64,000 nucleotides of DNA, from positions 868,001-932,000 of the forward strand of contig NZ_CP035490.1 of NCBI RefSeq assembly GCF_004135205.1, given 5' to 3'. Positions 1-7,530 of this stretch are shown piece after piece. Position 1 is the stretch's first letter; each line of letters starts with the position of its first letter. The position numbers were made by a program, and so were the translations under genes. This DNA comes from Hahella sp. KA22. Lineage in GTDB: Bacteria; Pseudomonadota; Gammaproteobacteria; Pseudomonadales; Oleiphilaceae. Below the pieces are notes generated by a model. It saw nothing but the letters and a program-made list of their open reading frames with translations. It ran no database searches and had not been told where the DNA came from.

Positions 1-1077
1 GTCTTTTGCGTGGGCGACGGACGCTTCGCCATTACAGTGCAGGCGGTCAGCGCGGCGATATTGCAACTGGCGGCGCAGCAAATGCTTAAGGTGCTGGAAC
101 AGCCCCTGGATATCGATAGTCACCGCCTTAGCGTGCATCTTACCTGTGGCGGCGCCAGTTACCCCGCTCATACCTCAAGACCGGAGACTTTGTTGACCTG
201 TGCGGAGCAGGCGCTGTCTGGAGCCAAGTATCTGCGCGTGCGCTATATGGACTATAGCGACATGCCGGAAAGCCATCGGCTGGGAGACTGGAACATTGAA
301 AGGGAAGTCATCCAGGCGATTGAGCAGAACTCACTGGAACTGTACTTCCAGCCTAAAATTCATATTCCCTCGCAATCCGTCGCCGGCGCTGAAGCGCTAT
401 TGCGGTGGCGCAGTCCGACCCGAGGATATGTGTCGCCGGAACTGTTTATTCCCTATATCGAAAACGCCGGTCTTTCCTATGAACTGCAGAAGTGGGTGCT
501 CAATACCGCCTTGCGCCTGGGACGCGACTGGCTGGACCGCTATCCTGACTTCGCCCTGGCGGTGAATATCTCGCCGGAGTTCGTCTCCAATCCTGAACTG
601 AGCAATCTGGTGTTGGGCGCGCTGGGCATATGGGACACCGAGCCGGAAAATCTGGTGCTGGAACTGACGGAAACTGTGTTGCTGTGGGAGCGCAGCCGCA
701 GCATCGATAATCTGGAGTCGCTGAGGGTGACTGGCGTTTCAGTCGCGATTGACGATTTCGGCACGGGCTACTCTTCGCTGGAATACTTTAAAGATTTACC
801 CGCCAACCAATTAAAAATCGATAAAGCGTTTGTCTTTCGCATGCTGGACCATCCTGCGGACGGCGATATGGTGGGCCTGATGATTCGTCTGGCGCATATC
901 TTCGGCATGCAGGTGGTGGCGGAGGGCGTGGAGGACGCCGCCTCGTTGCATCGACTGGCGGCCATGGGCTGTGAGCAGGCGCAGGGCTATTATTTTTGCA
1001 AACCCATTCCCCGCGACGCGTTCACCGAATGGATGCAGGCGTTTGATCCGGCGCAGTATTTCCGCGAAGACGCCTAG
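1..1077 (+). CDS. GGDEF-like/EAL domain cyclic-di-GMP phosphodiesterase, 5' truncated by window edge
   Basis: The frame is open from the first base, so the gene begins upstream. The first residues (VGDGRFAI) look like the end of a degenerate GGDEF signature. They are followed by about 90 residues of linker and then a full EAL domain. The EAL domain keeps the metal and catalytic signatures: GAEALLRW (the EAL motif), NISPEF, ELTET, DDFGTGYSSL, KIDK, AEGVED and QGYYFCKP. It should therefore hydrolyse cyclic di-GMP to pGpG in the cytoplasm. The GGDEF half is probably inactive or a GTP-sensing regulator, which is common in such tandem proteins. The N-terminal sensor is outside the window. The gene converges on the GAPDH gene 20 bases away. 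Confidence 0.93.
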   Translation, partial: VFCVGDGRFAITVQAVSAAILQLAAQQMLKVLEQPLDIDSHRLSVHLTCGGASYPAHTSRPETLLTCAEQALSGAKYLRVRYMDYSDMPESHRLGDWNIEREVIQAIEQNSLELYFQPKIHIPSQSVAGAEALLRWRSPTRGYVSPELFIPYIENAGLSYELQKWVLNTALRLGRDWLDRYPDFALAVNISPEFVSNPELSNLVLGALGIWDTEPENLVLELTETVLLWERSRSIDNLESLRVTGVSVAIDDFGTGYSSLEYFKDLPANQLKIDKAFVFRMLDHPADGDMVGLMIRLAHIFGMQVVAEGVEDAASLHRLAAMGCEQAQGYYFCKPIPRDAFTEWMQAFDPAQYFREDA

Positions 1078-1097
1078 CGCTTACGTGTGCATCCGCA

Positions 1098-2096
1098 TCA
1101 GGCGCTCATCATTGTCAGCGCGGTGTCCAGCATACGGTGAGAAAAACCCCACTCGTTGTCATACCAGGCCAGCACCTTGACCATACCTTCATGGGACTGG
1201 GTATGGTTGGCGTCGAAAATGGCGGAGGCGGTGGAATGAGTGAAGTCGATGGAGACCAGCGGCTGGTCGTTGTACTCCAGAATTGGCGTCTCCCGGCTGG
1301 CCGCGAGCATCATGGCGTTGATCTCCTCGGCGCTGACATGGCGCGCCACCTTCAGAGACAAATCCAACAGGGACACATTGGCGGTGGGCACCCGCACCGC
1401 CATGCCGGTCAAACGGCCTTCCAGCCCCGGCAGCACCTTGCCAATGGCGCGCGCGGCGCCGGTGCGGGTGGGGATCATGGACAGCCCGGCGGCTCTGGCG
1501 CGGAACAGATCTTTCTTATGCGCCAGATCCAGCAGATGCTGGTCGTTGGTGTAGCTGTGAATGGTGGTCAGCACGCCTTGTTCGATGCCCAGGTTTTCAT
1601 GCAGCACCATCGCCACCGGCGCCAGGCAGTTGGTGGTGCAGGAGGCGTTGGAGACGATGGCGTGGCGGGCTTCAAGCACATGCTCGTTGACGCCGTACAC
1701 CACCGTGGCGTCGGCGTCTTCGGAAGGGGCCGAGATCAGCACTTTCGAAGCGCCGGCCATGATATGGGCTTCGGCTTTTTCCCGTTTGGTGAACCTGCCA
1801 GTGCATTCCAGCACCAGGTCCACGTTGGCCACCGCCCAGGGTAATTCCAGAGGGTCGCTGTGCTGCAGCATGGCGATGTCGTCGCCGGCGACGTGCAACA
1901 GTTCGCCACTGAGCCGCACGTCCTGATTGAATTTGCCATGAATGGAGTCGTAGCGCAGCAGGTGGGCGCAGGTCTCCCGATCCGCCAGATCGTTGATCGC
2001 CACCACCTGGATCATGTCCCGATATCCGGACTCATAGATAGCGCGTAGTACATTGCGTCCAATGCGACCGAAACCGTTGATGCCGACCCGTATCAT
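1098..2096 (-). CDS. gap: Glyceraldehyde-3-phosphate dehydrogenase, type I
   Basis: This 332-residue protein matches the family length. It oxidises and phosphorylates glyceraldehyde-3-phosphate with NAD+ in glycolysis/gluconeogenesis. The N-terminal Rossmann motif GINGFGRIGR is at residues 5-14 and Asp36 (AINDLAD) favours NAD. The catalytic cysteine is C153 in SNASCTTNC and the catalytic histidine is H180 in TTIHSYTND. The C-terminal YDNEWGFSHRMLD block is present. It resembles the Pseudomonas-type gap more than E. coli Epd (erythrose-4-phosphate dehydrogenase), because TNDQ follows the catalytic His. Epd activity cannot be excluded from sequence alone. It appears monocistronic, with 174 bases separating it from the NHL gene upstream on the same strand. 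Confidence 0.95.
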   Translation of the reverse strand: MIRVGINGFGRIGRNVLRAIYESGYRDMIQVVAINDLADRETCAHLLRYDSIHGKFNQDVRLSGELLHVAGDDIAMLQHSDPLELPWAVANVDLVLECTGRFTKREKAEAHIMAGASKVLISAPSEDADATVVYGVNEHVLEARHAIVSNASCTTNCLAPVAMVLHENLGIEQGVLTTIHSYTNDQHLLDLAHKKDLFRARAAGLSMIPTRTGAARAIGKVLPGLEGRLTGMAVRVPTANVSLLDLSLKVARHVSAEEINAMMLAASRETPILEYNDQPLVSIDFTHSTASAIFDANHTQSHEGMVKVLAWYDNEWGFSHRMLDTALTMMSA

Positions 2097-2270
2097 ATTA
2101 AACCCCTTCGCATGGCCTTTTTATGGCGGTCGCCCCTGGTGTTGTCCGTTAACAGTGTGACTAGGTTAAGTCTTTGATCCGTTTGCACATTGACGCCAAG
2201 AGCAGACTACCAAGTTTATTTGCATAAAATTAAGTATAGAGCCTGCGCGAAAGTTCGTTATTTCAGGCCG

Positions 2271-4496
2271 TTAAAGGAACATGGTTGGCGGCGGATGTTT
2301 AGCGCGCAGGCGCGCGTGGGCCTCCTGTAAGCGGTCCAGATGCGTCTCCCTCAGCTCTGGCTGCTGTTGCTGATCCGACTGACTGGCCAGCACCAACAAA
2401 TGCTCTTTGATTTCCTCTGCGGTCGCCTTGGTTTCCGGGTGCATTTCATGCAGAGGCGGCGCCGGCGCGCGCCGCAGTCGCACATGGCGCTCACCATTGA
2501 GAGTGGGCGCGGGTTTGCGGTCGTCCAGTTCGTACAGGTGCACCACATTCAATGCGCAATCGGGCACGGCGATGAAATTGCCGGCGCCATGGAGAAGAAA
2601 AGGCATCCACAACTGTCCAGTGCCGGGTTCGGCTCCCAGACCCGCATAGCTGCAGATAAACTGACCGTCCGGAGTAAACACCTTGAGGGCCCGGTTGACC
2701 AGATCGTTCACCACCAGGTGGCCGTTGACGTAATGCACGCCGGTGGGCAACAGAAAATGATCGCCGGTATCGCCATACCCCGCCTCGCCAAAAGCGCCGA
2801 CGTAGGCGCCGTCCGCCTCGAAAATCTGAATGCGGTTGTTGAACTGATCGCTGACATAGACGCGCCCTTGTTCATCCAGAGTCACGTCGCTGGGGGAGTG
2901 AAATTCTCCTGGTCCGGCGCCAAGACGACCGAAAGTGCGAACATGGCCCACAATGCCGTGACTGTCGATACGCCATTGTGAAATCCGATGATTGCCCGAA
3001 TCCGCGATATAGATGTCTCCCTGCGGCGATACCGCCATGCCCATAGGTTTTGATAACTCCCAGGGATCGTCGCCGGGCCCGCCGAAGAAGGTGTAAAGCG
3101 TCAGATCGTTGATGAATGGGTTGTATTGCAGGATGGAGATAAAGCCGCTCAGGTAGTTGCCGAGCAGCAGCAGGGGAGCGTCTGCGTCGATTTGACCGGG
3201 CAGAGGCTGTGGCGGCTGGTAAATATCTACGCCCAGCATGCCGGCGAACATGGCGTAACTGATCTGCTCAGGAATTTCCACTTGTTCGTTGAGGTCGGAA
3301 TGCAGCACCGTGCGCGGCACGGCGTTCATCATCCAAACGCCCACATCCGGATCTTCCCGGACATTGAGAGCGGAACGCCACCACATCTGACAGGCGTCCC
3401 AGTAATGAAACCACCATTGCGCGGACATCTGCGCCGGCCAGAACGGAGAAGAGGCGTCAATTTGTGGTGAGGTTATCCGGGGTTTGTCCACCATCGCCAC
3501 GGAGGTCACATAGTAAAACTGGCCCGGGTTACTACGCGGGTTGCCGGCCTGGGCGATGAAGGTGGGGGTATCCAGACCGGGAATCAGATCTTTGGGATCG
3601 AGCAGATAGACTGTCGCCAGAATGGGGTCGGACACCAGCAGTCGATTGGTTTTGCCCGGCACGGCGGTGACCTGGATAGGGACGAAGAAGCCGTGCATGG
3701 AGTCCAGCGGCTGCCCCTCGCGATCAAAGACGCCAATCTGATATTCGCCGCTGCCGGGAATATACAGACGTCCGTGGGCCACCGAGACATCCCGGGCGAC
3801 ACCAAGGCCAGTGAGTTCGCTGCGCCCGTTAGCGGCGAACGGAACGCCTTTGCCCTGCAGATCGCAACGAAGCACGTTGGCGTGGCCGGTGTTGGCGATG
3901 TACAGGCGGCCTTCGTCATCAGAGCTAAGACCTTGCGGCCACAGCAACGTCAACGGTTCTCCGTCGCAGTCGATACGCTGAATGTCGTGGCTGAATTCGC
4001 CGCTTTCAGTGAAAATGGCGATACGGCTGTCACCCTCGCTGTTGGCGTAAAATTCATCCGCTACGCAGAGATGACCGTCAATAAAAGTCAGTCCATTCGG
4101 TCCCACCAGGGGTTCTTTCTGTTTATCCCCAAATACATTGACCACATCCAGCTGCAGGTCCTTACGATATGCGATGACCTGGATACGACGATTGGCCAGA
4201 TCCGACGCATACATGAGCGCTTTTGTGGGATGCGGGCACAGGCGGAAGGGCATGTTGAAACGGCCGGGTTCTTTGCCTGGTCCCCCGAAAACCGCCAACA
4301 CCTCGCTGAGGTAAGGGTTCATAATCACCAGGCGATTATTGCCAGTGTCTGCGATCCAGACGCGTCGGTGACGATCCACCGCCAGACCGACTGGCGAGTT
4401 GAAGGTGAACTCAGGATGGGTGGCGAGAACGAAAGGCGTGGCGGCGGTTGCGGCGGTTTCAGTATGACCAAGCGAAGAGCGATAACTCAGCAGCAT
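2271..4496 (-). CDS. Double NHL-repeat beta-propeller protein
   Basis: I place the start at 4496 because AGGGAG sits 6-7 bases upstream of that ATG; an earlier in-frame ATG at 4538 lacks a good ribosome site. The 741-residue protein has NHL repeats (patterns such as GLAVDRHRRVWIADTGNNR and GDIYIADSGNHRISQW) in two blocks, about residues 30-330 and 450-650. That suggests two beta-propellers. Between them lies a Trp-rich insert (QWWFHYWDACQMWWRS). The last 60 residues are polar and probably helical. No signal peptide or membrane segment is visible. NHL propellers usually bind proteins, RNA or ligands, and the role here is unknown. The gene lies 68 bases downstream of a solute-binding protein on the same strand, so the two may form an operon. 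Confidence 0.85.
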   Translation of the reverse strand: MLLSYRSSLGHTETAATAATPFVLATHPEFTFNSPVGLAVDRHRRVWIADTGNNRLVIMNPYLSEVLAVFGGPGKEPGRFNMPFRLCPHPTKALMYASDLANRRIQVIAYRKDLQLDVVNVFGDKQKEPLVGPNGLTFIDGHLCVADEFYANSEGDSRIAIFTESGEFSHDIQRIDCDGEPLTLLWPQGLSSDDEGRLYIANTGHANVLRCDLQGKGVPFAANGRSELTGLGVARDVSVAHGRLYIPGSGEYQIGVFDREGQPLDSMHGFFVPIQVTAVPGKTNRLLVSDPILATVYLLDPKDLIPGLDTPTFIAQAGNPRSNPGQFYYVTSVAMVDKPRITSPQIDASSPFWPAQMSAQWWFHYWDACQMWWRSALNVREDPDVGVWMMNAVPRTVLHSDLNEQVEIPEQISYAMFAGMLGVDIYQPPQPLPGQIDADAPLLLLGNYLSGFISILQYNPFINDLTLYTFFGGPGDDPWELSKPMGMAVSPQGDIYIADSGNHRISQWRIDSHGIVGHVRTFGRLGAGPGEFHSPSDVTLDEQGRVYVSDQFNNRIQIFEADGAYVGAFGEAGYGDTGDHFLLPTGVHYVNGHLVVNDLVNRALKVFTPDGQFICSYAGLGAEPGTGQLWMPFLLHGAGNFIAVPDCALNVVHLYELDDRKPAPTLNGERHVRLRRAPAPPLHEMHPETKATAEEIKEHLLVLASQSDQQQQPELRETHLDRLQEAHARLRAKHPPPTMFL

Positions 4497-4564
4497 GACG
4501 GGCTCCCTTTCTGACTGAGCGATACAGTCGGTTTCCATCCTGGCGGCCTGATCTGCAAATCACA

Positions 4565-5338
4565 TCACGGCGGCGGCAGAAACCATTTTCCCTCTGCGAC
4601 CAGCTCATGCAGCGCGTTTTCCAGATCGTTGAGCAACATGGCGGCGTGATTGCGTTTCTTGCTCACGACGAAGCGCGCGTCCAGGGAGGACAAACGCTTG
4701 CGATGCAGGTCTTGAACTGGCTGTTTCTTCAGCTCCAGCCGCATAGGTCCATCATAGTTTAGTAGATAATCACAGCGTTTCACTTTGAGCATGCCGATGG
4801 CCTGGGCATGGTTGAAAGCAGAGCAATCACGGATGCGGTTGACCGGGTCACGGAGAAAACTGATGGCGCCGCCGTAACTGAATCCATGCAGCAGGACCAC
4901 GCTCTCCCCCACCAGATCTTCAACGCGGTTAATGACCTTCTTGTCGCCCTGCCAATAGGCGTTGAGTTCGATCCGGGCGACGATGGAGTCGCCGACCAGG
5001 GTGGCGTCAGTAAATTCCGGCAAGGTGGAGAGTCCGATCCAAAGATCAATTTTGCCGTCCGCCAGCTCAATAGCCATGCGCCGGGTAGGACGGGAGACGG
5101 CGCGCCAGGAATACTTTTTTTTCTCCATCAGCATACGCGCGAGATCAATCAGGTAGCCTTCCGGCTTACCCTCGTCATTGGTAAAGAAAACAGGTGGGAA
5201 CTCGATGTAACCGACGACGACTTCTTTATCTTCCGCGAGCAGATCGTGAATGTCGACATCAGCAAGAGAGGGCGACGAGAAGATCCACGTCAGGGCTCCT
5301 GAAAGCAACAACGTAAACAGACGGTGAAAGGTGTTCAA
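4565..5338 (-). CDS. Periplasmic amino-acid-type solute-binding protein (SBP_bac_3 family)
   Basis: This 257-residue protein begins with a signal peptide (MNTFHRLFTLLLSGALTW, cleavage near SLA-DV). The mature part has the type-II periplasmic binding fold: VGYIEFPPVFF, GYLIDLARMLMEKK, a central RRMAIELADGKIDLWIG, and VVLLHGFSYGG in the second lobe. Such proteins bind amino acids or related ligands in the periplasm. No ABC permease or ATPase is adjacent. It may therefore be an orphan receptor, like many short SBP_bac_3 proteins in marine gammaproteobacteria. The NHL protein gene follows 68 bases downstream on the same strand, which suggests co-expression but not a known pathway. Confidence 0.85.
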   Translation of the reverse strand: MNTFHRLFTLLLSGALTWIFSSPSLADVDIHDLLAEDKEVVVGYIEFPPVFFTNDEGKPEGYLIDLARMLMEKKKYSWRAVSRPTRRMAIELADGKIDLWIGLSTLPEFTDATLVGDSIVARIELNAYWQGDKKVINRVEDLVGESVVLLHGFSYGGAISFLRDPVNRIRDCSAFNHAQAIGMLKVKRCDYLLNYDGPMRLELKKQPVQDLHRKRLSSLDARFVVSKKRNHAAMLLNDLENALHELVAEGKWFLPPP

Positions 5339-5518
5339 GATGACTCACATTGAATGCATAAGCGTTCAGCCGACGCTCGGCCTTTATTCCTTCAAAACGC
5401 AGGAGAGAATCCTGCAGCGAAAGTCCTGTTCGCAGTCGTCAATGCGATAGTGTCAGCCGAACGGAATGCGAGTTCCGGCGGCTGATGCGGGCGTGTGACC
5501 CTTCTGACGGTCTGCCTG

Positions 5519-5545
5519 AACAATGCTATAAAGCATAGCATTGTT
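5519..5545. other. Perfect 11-bp inverted repeat downstream of the FKBP gene
   Basis: The arms AACAATGCTAT (5519-5529) and ATAGCATTGTT (5535-5545) are exact complements around a 5-base loop. The repeat begins 23 bases past the stop of the prolyl isomerase gene (minus strand). No T-run follows on either strand, so it is not a canonical intrinsic terminator. It may protect the 3' end of the FKBP mRNA or bind a dimeric protein. Confidence 0.6.
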
Positions 5546-5567
5546 GCGGGCAAACAATAGCGGCGGA

Positions 5568-6284
5568 TTAGCCGTCGGATTTTTCAGCTTTGACTGACAG
5601 CAGCTCAACTTCGAACAACAAGGTTTCGTTCGGGCCGATGCGACCGTTGCCGCCAGGGCCGTAAGCCAGTTTGGCGGGGATGAAAAGCTGCCACTTGGCG
5701 CCGGGCTTCATCAACTGCAGCGCTTCGGTCCAGCCAGGAATCACGCCGTTAACAGGGAAGGATACAGGCTCGCCGCGTTGTACGGAGCTGTCGAATACTT
5801 CGCCGTTGATCAGGCTGCCGGTGTAATGAACTTCAACGGTGTCTTGCGCTTTGGGGCTGTCGCCTTCGCCGGCTTTCAGCACTTTGTACTGCAGGCCGCT
5901 GTCAGTGGTGACAATGCCTTCTTTCTTAGCGTTATCGGCCAGGAAGGTGTCGCCTTTCTTGGCGTTTTCCTCAGCCATCTTCTCGAACTGCTCCATTTGC
6001 TTCTTCTGCATGGCCTGCTGATATTGCTGAACCTGCGCAGAGATCTCTTCGTCGGTCATCATGGAAGGCTTGCCGGCGTATGCGTCGGCGACGCCTTTGG
6101 TGAAGCTCTCGATATCCAGCTCAGGCATGGAGTCCGCCAGACGACGACCGAACATTTGACCGAAGCTGTAGCCGGTTTTCTGTGCGTCGTTAGTGAGCTT
6201 TTCCGTTTCCGCATGGACTGCGACAGGCAATGATAACGCCACAGCGCATAGCAGACCGCTCATGCTGGCTAACGCTTTTTTCAT
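5568..6284 (-). CDS. FKBP-type peptidyl-prolyl cis-trans isomerase, periplasmic (FkpA/Mip-like)
   Basis: This 238-residue protein has a signal peptide (MKKALASMSGLLCAVALSLP, cleavage near VHA-ET at residue 25). A helical FKBP N-terminal dimerisation domain covers about residues 28-120. The FKBP catalytic domain covers about 130-232 and keeps VEVHYTGSLINGEVFDSS, VIPGWTEAL and the terminal LLFEVELLSV. It should catalyse proline isomerisation and act as a chaperone for envelope proteins in the periplasm. The architecture matches E. coli FkpA and Legionella Mip, so I leave the exact symbol open. The gene is probably monocistronic. Its start is supported by the lysine-rich signal n-region and by a purine-poor but AT-rich leader. 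Confidence 0.93.
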   Translation of the reverse strand: MKKALASMSGLLCAVALSLPVAVHAETEKLTNDAQKTGYSFGQMFGRRLADSMPELDIESFTKGVADAYAGKPSMMTDEEISAQVQQYQQAMQKKQMEQFEKMAEENAKKGDTFLADNAKKEGIVTTDSGLQYKVLKAGEGDSPKAQDTVEVHYTGSLINGEVFDSSVQRGEPVSFPVNGVIPGWTEALQLMKPGAKWQLFIPAKLAYGPGGNGRIGPNETLLFEVELLSVKAEKSDG

Positions 6285-6410
6285 AATTATTCCTCAAAAA
6301 AATTAGATGGATTGGCAGTATAAAGCGCTTTAAGGTACAGCTTTTTGGCGCCCTGCGCTAGGGGATGTCAACGCCGGGATATGGCAGTATCCCGGGCCTG
6401 GTTCACAGTT

Positions 6411-6914
6411 CTAACCGCCGTTGACTTGCTGCAACTGCTTGTTGCGTTCATTCATGAGGTCGCGCACCGCCTTGGCTTCATCCATGATGTTCAGCGCGCG
6501 TTCGAAACTGAGGGTGTCTTTGTTTTCCGCCTCCTCCAGAGTCTTGCGCGTCTCGGGAGGCAAGCCGTCGCGGGGAGATCCGGTGGCGACCTGGCGCTCT
6601 TCCTTCTTCTCCGTGGGCACGGACTGAATAATATTGGTTTTGTTGCTGACGCTGATCACGTCCACATTGACGCCTTCGGGGGGCGGGGCGTCGCTGTACT
6701 GCAGCACGCCGTCAGCGTCGCGCCATTTGTAGACCTGACGCACTACTTCCTGTTCCGGCAGCTTTTTGTCCATGGTCATCAGTGTTGGCGTCTCGGTTCC
6801 TTCCGGTAAGGGCAGCCGCCACATGGGCGAACCTGTCTTATCTTTAATAAAAAAGGGCAGGGCGAGGGCGACCCCAAGCGAGGCCAATGTCAGAAATCGA
6901 AAAATCCACTTCAA
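6411..6914 (-). CDS. DUF4124 domain membrane-anchored protein
   Basis: This 167-residue protein starts with an uncleaved-looking hydrophobic segment (MKWIFRFLTLASLGVALALP). The DUF4124 signature follows at about residues 65-95 (YKWRDADGVLQYSDAPP), and then a polar, charged tail rich in Glu/Lys. DUF4124 proteins are envelope-located and their function is unknown. The gene starts 4 bases after the stop of the TIGR02444 gene, so the two are almost certainly co-transcribed. The N-terminus suggests a periplasmic domain anchored in the inner membrane. Confidence 0.8.
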   Translation of the reverse strand: MKWIFRFLTLASLGVALALPFFIKDKTGSPMWRLPLPEGTETPTLMTMDKKLPEQEVVRQVYKWRDADGVLQYSDAPPPEGVNVDVISVSNKTNIIQSVPTEKKEERQVATGSPRDGLPPETRKTLEEAENKDTLSFERALNIMDEAKAVRDLMNERNKQLQQVNGG

Positions 6915-6918
6915 AGGT

Positions 6919-7482
6919 TTACATCTCCATGACCAGATTTGCGGCCACTAAGTTCAATTGCGCCTGATTCACTTCCTGCGCGTCATTGAGACGGGAGAAG
7001 TAATCAAGCAGATTGCGACGGCAAAGAGCAACCGTCTCCACCGCTTCCTGCGGCGCTGATAAATCCTCTTTCCCCGTACCTGATAGTAAAGCATAAATAA
7101 GCGATATTTCGTAGCGTTCAGCCGCCAGTTCCAACTGGAGAATGCGCCGTCTGAGAGCATTCTGGCGGCTGTCTTGTTTGTTCAGCGCGTTGCGTGAGGT
7201 TCGCAGTGGAAGAACAATTTCTGCGCGCCAGGAATCGATGGCGTTGAAATCGCTGGCGGGGTTAAAGCGACGTTGACGTAAGGCGAGCCAGCCGCAGGCG
7301 AGCAGCAGGTTCACGTCGGCGTCAAACTGATTTTGCCATTGCAGACAGATTGCCTGAGTTTGCGGGTTGGCATAACGCGCCAGAGCATAATCCCAAAGTG
7401 GATTGTTCAGTGGGAGCGGGCCGCCTTGAATCGGGTTTTTGGAGGCCTTGGACTCTGGCCTGTCAGAGGCGTTTTCGCTCAT
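6919..7482 (-). CDS. TIGR02444 family protein (DUF2390)
   Basis: This 187-residue cytoplasmic protein carries the family core NPLWDYALARYANP followed by CLQWQNQFDADVNLLLAC and GWLALRQRRF. The rest is predicted to be helical. Family members are often found next to the ABC-F gene yheS in gammaproteobacteria. Here yheS starts divergently only 48 bases away, which fits that context. The function is unknown. The gene is the first of a two-gene unit with the DUF4124 gene. Confidence 0.8.
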   Translation of the reverse strand: MSENASDRPESKASKNPIQGGPLPLNNPLWDYALARYANPQTQAICLQWQNQFDADVNLLLACGWLALRQRRFNPASDFNAIDSWRAEIVLPLRTSRNALNKQDSRQNALRRRILQLELAAERYEISLIYALLSGTGKEDLSAPQEAVETVALCRRNLLDYFSRLNDAQEVNQAQLNLVAANLVMEM

Positions 7483-7513
7483 AGAAAACTCTTTAATGAA
7501 TCGATGGCAAGCG

Positions 7514-7522
7514 TGTTAAAAT
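7514..7522 (+). promoter_or_regulatory. Extended -10 promoter element for yheS
   Basis: TGT-TAAAAT at 7514-7522 fits an extended -10 (TGnTAnAAT type). Its expected start point would be about 7529, only a couple of bases before the yheS ATG at 7531. No convincing -35 is visible. If the element is used, the transcript would be essentially leaderless. Confidence 0.4.
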
Positions 7523-7530
7523 CCGCCGCC

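Noticed and set aside
1137-1844. 235-codon open frame opposite the GAPDH gene
   Set aside because: Gly/His-rich low-complexity translation with no ribosome site, antisense to a strongly conserved gene.
3693-4514. 273-codon open frame opposite the NHL protein
   Set aside because: No homology, no ribosome site; antisense of a well-supported repeat protein.
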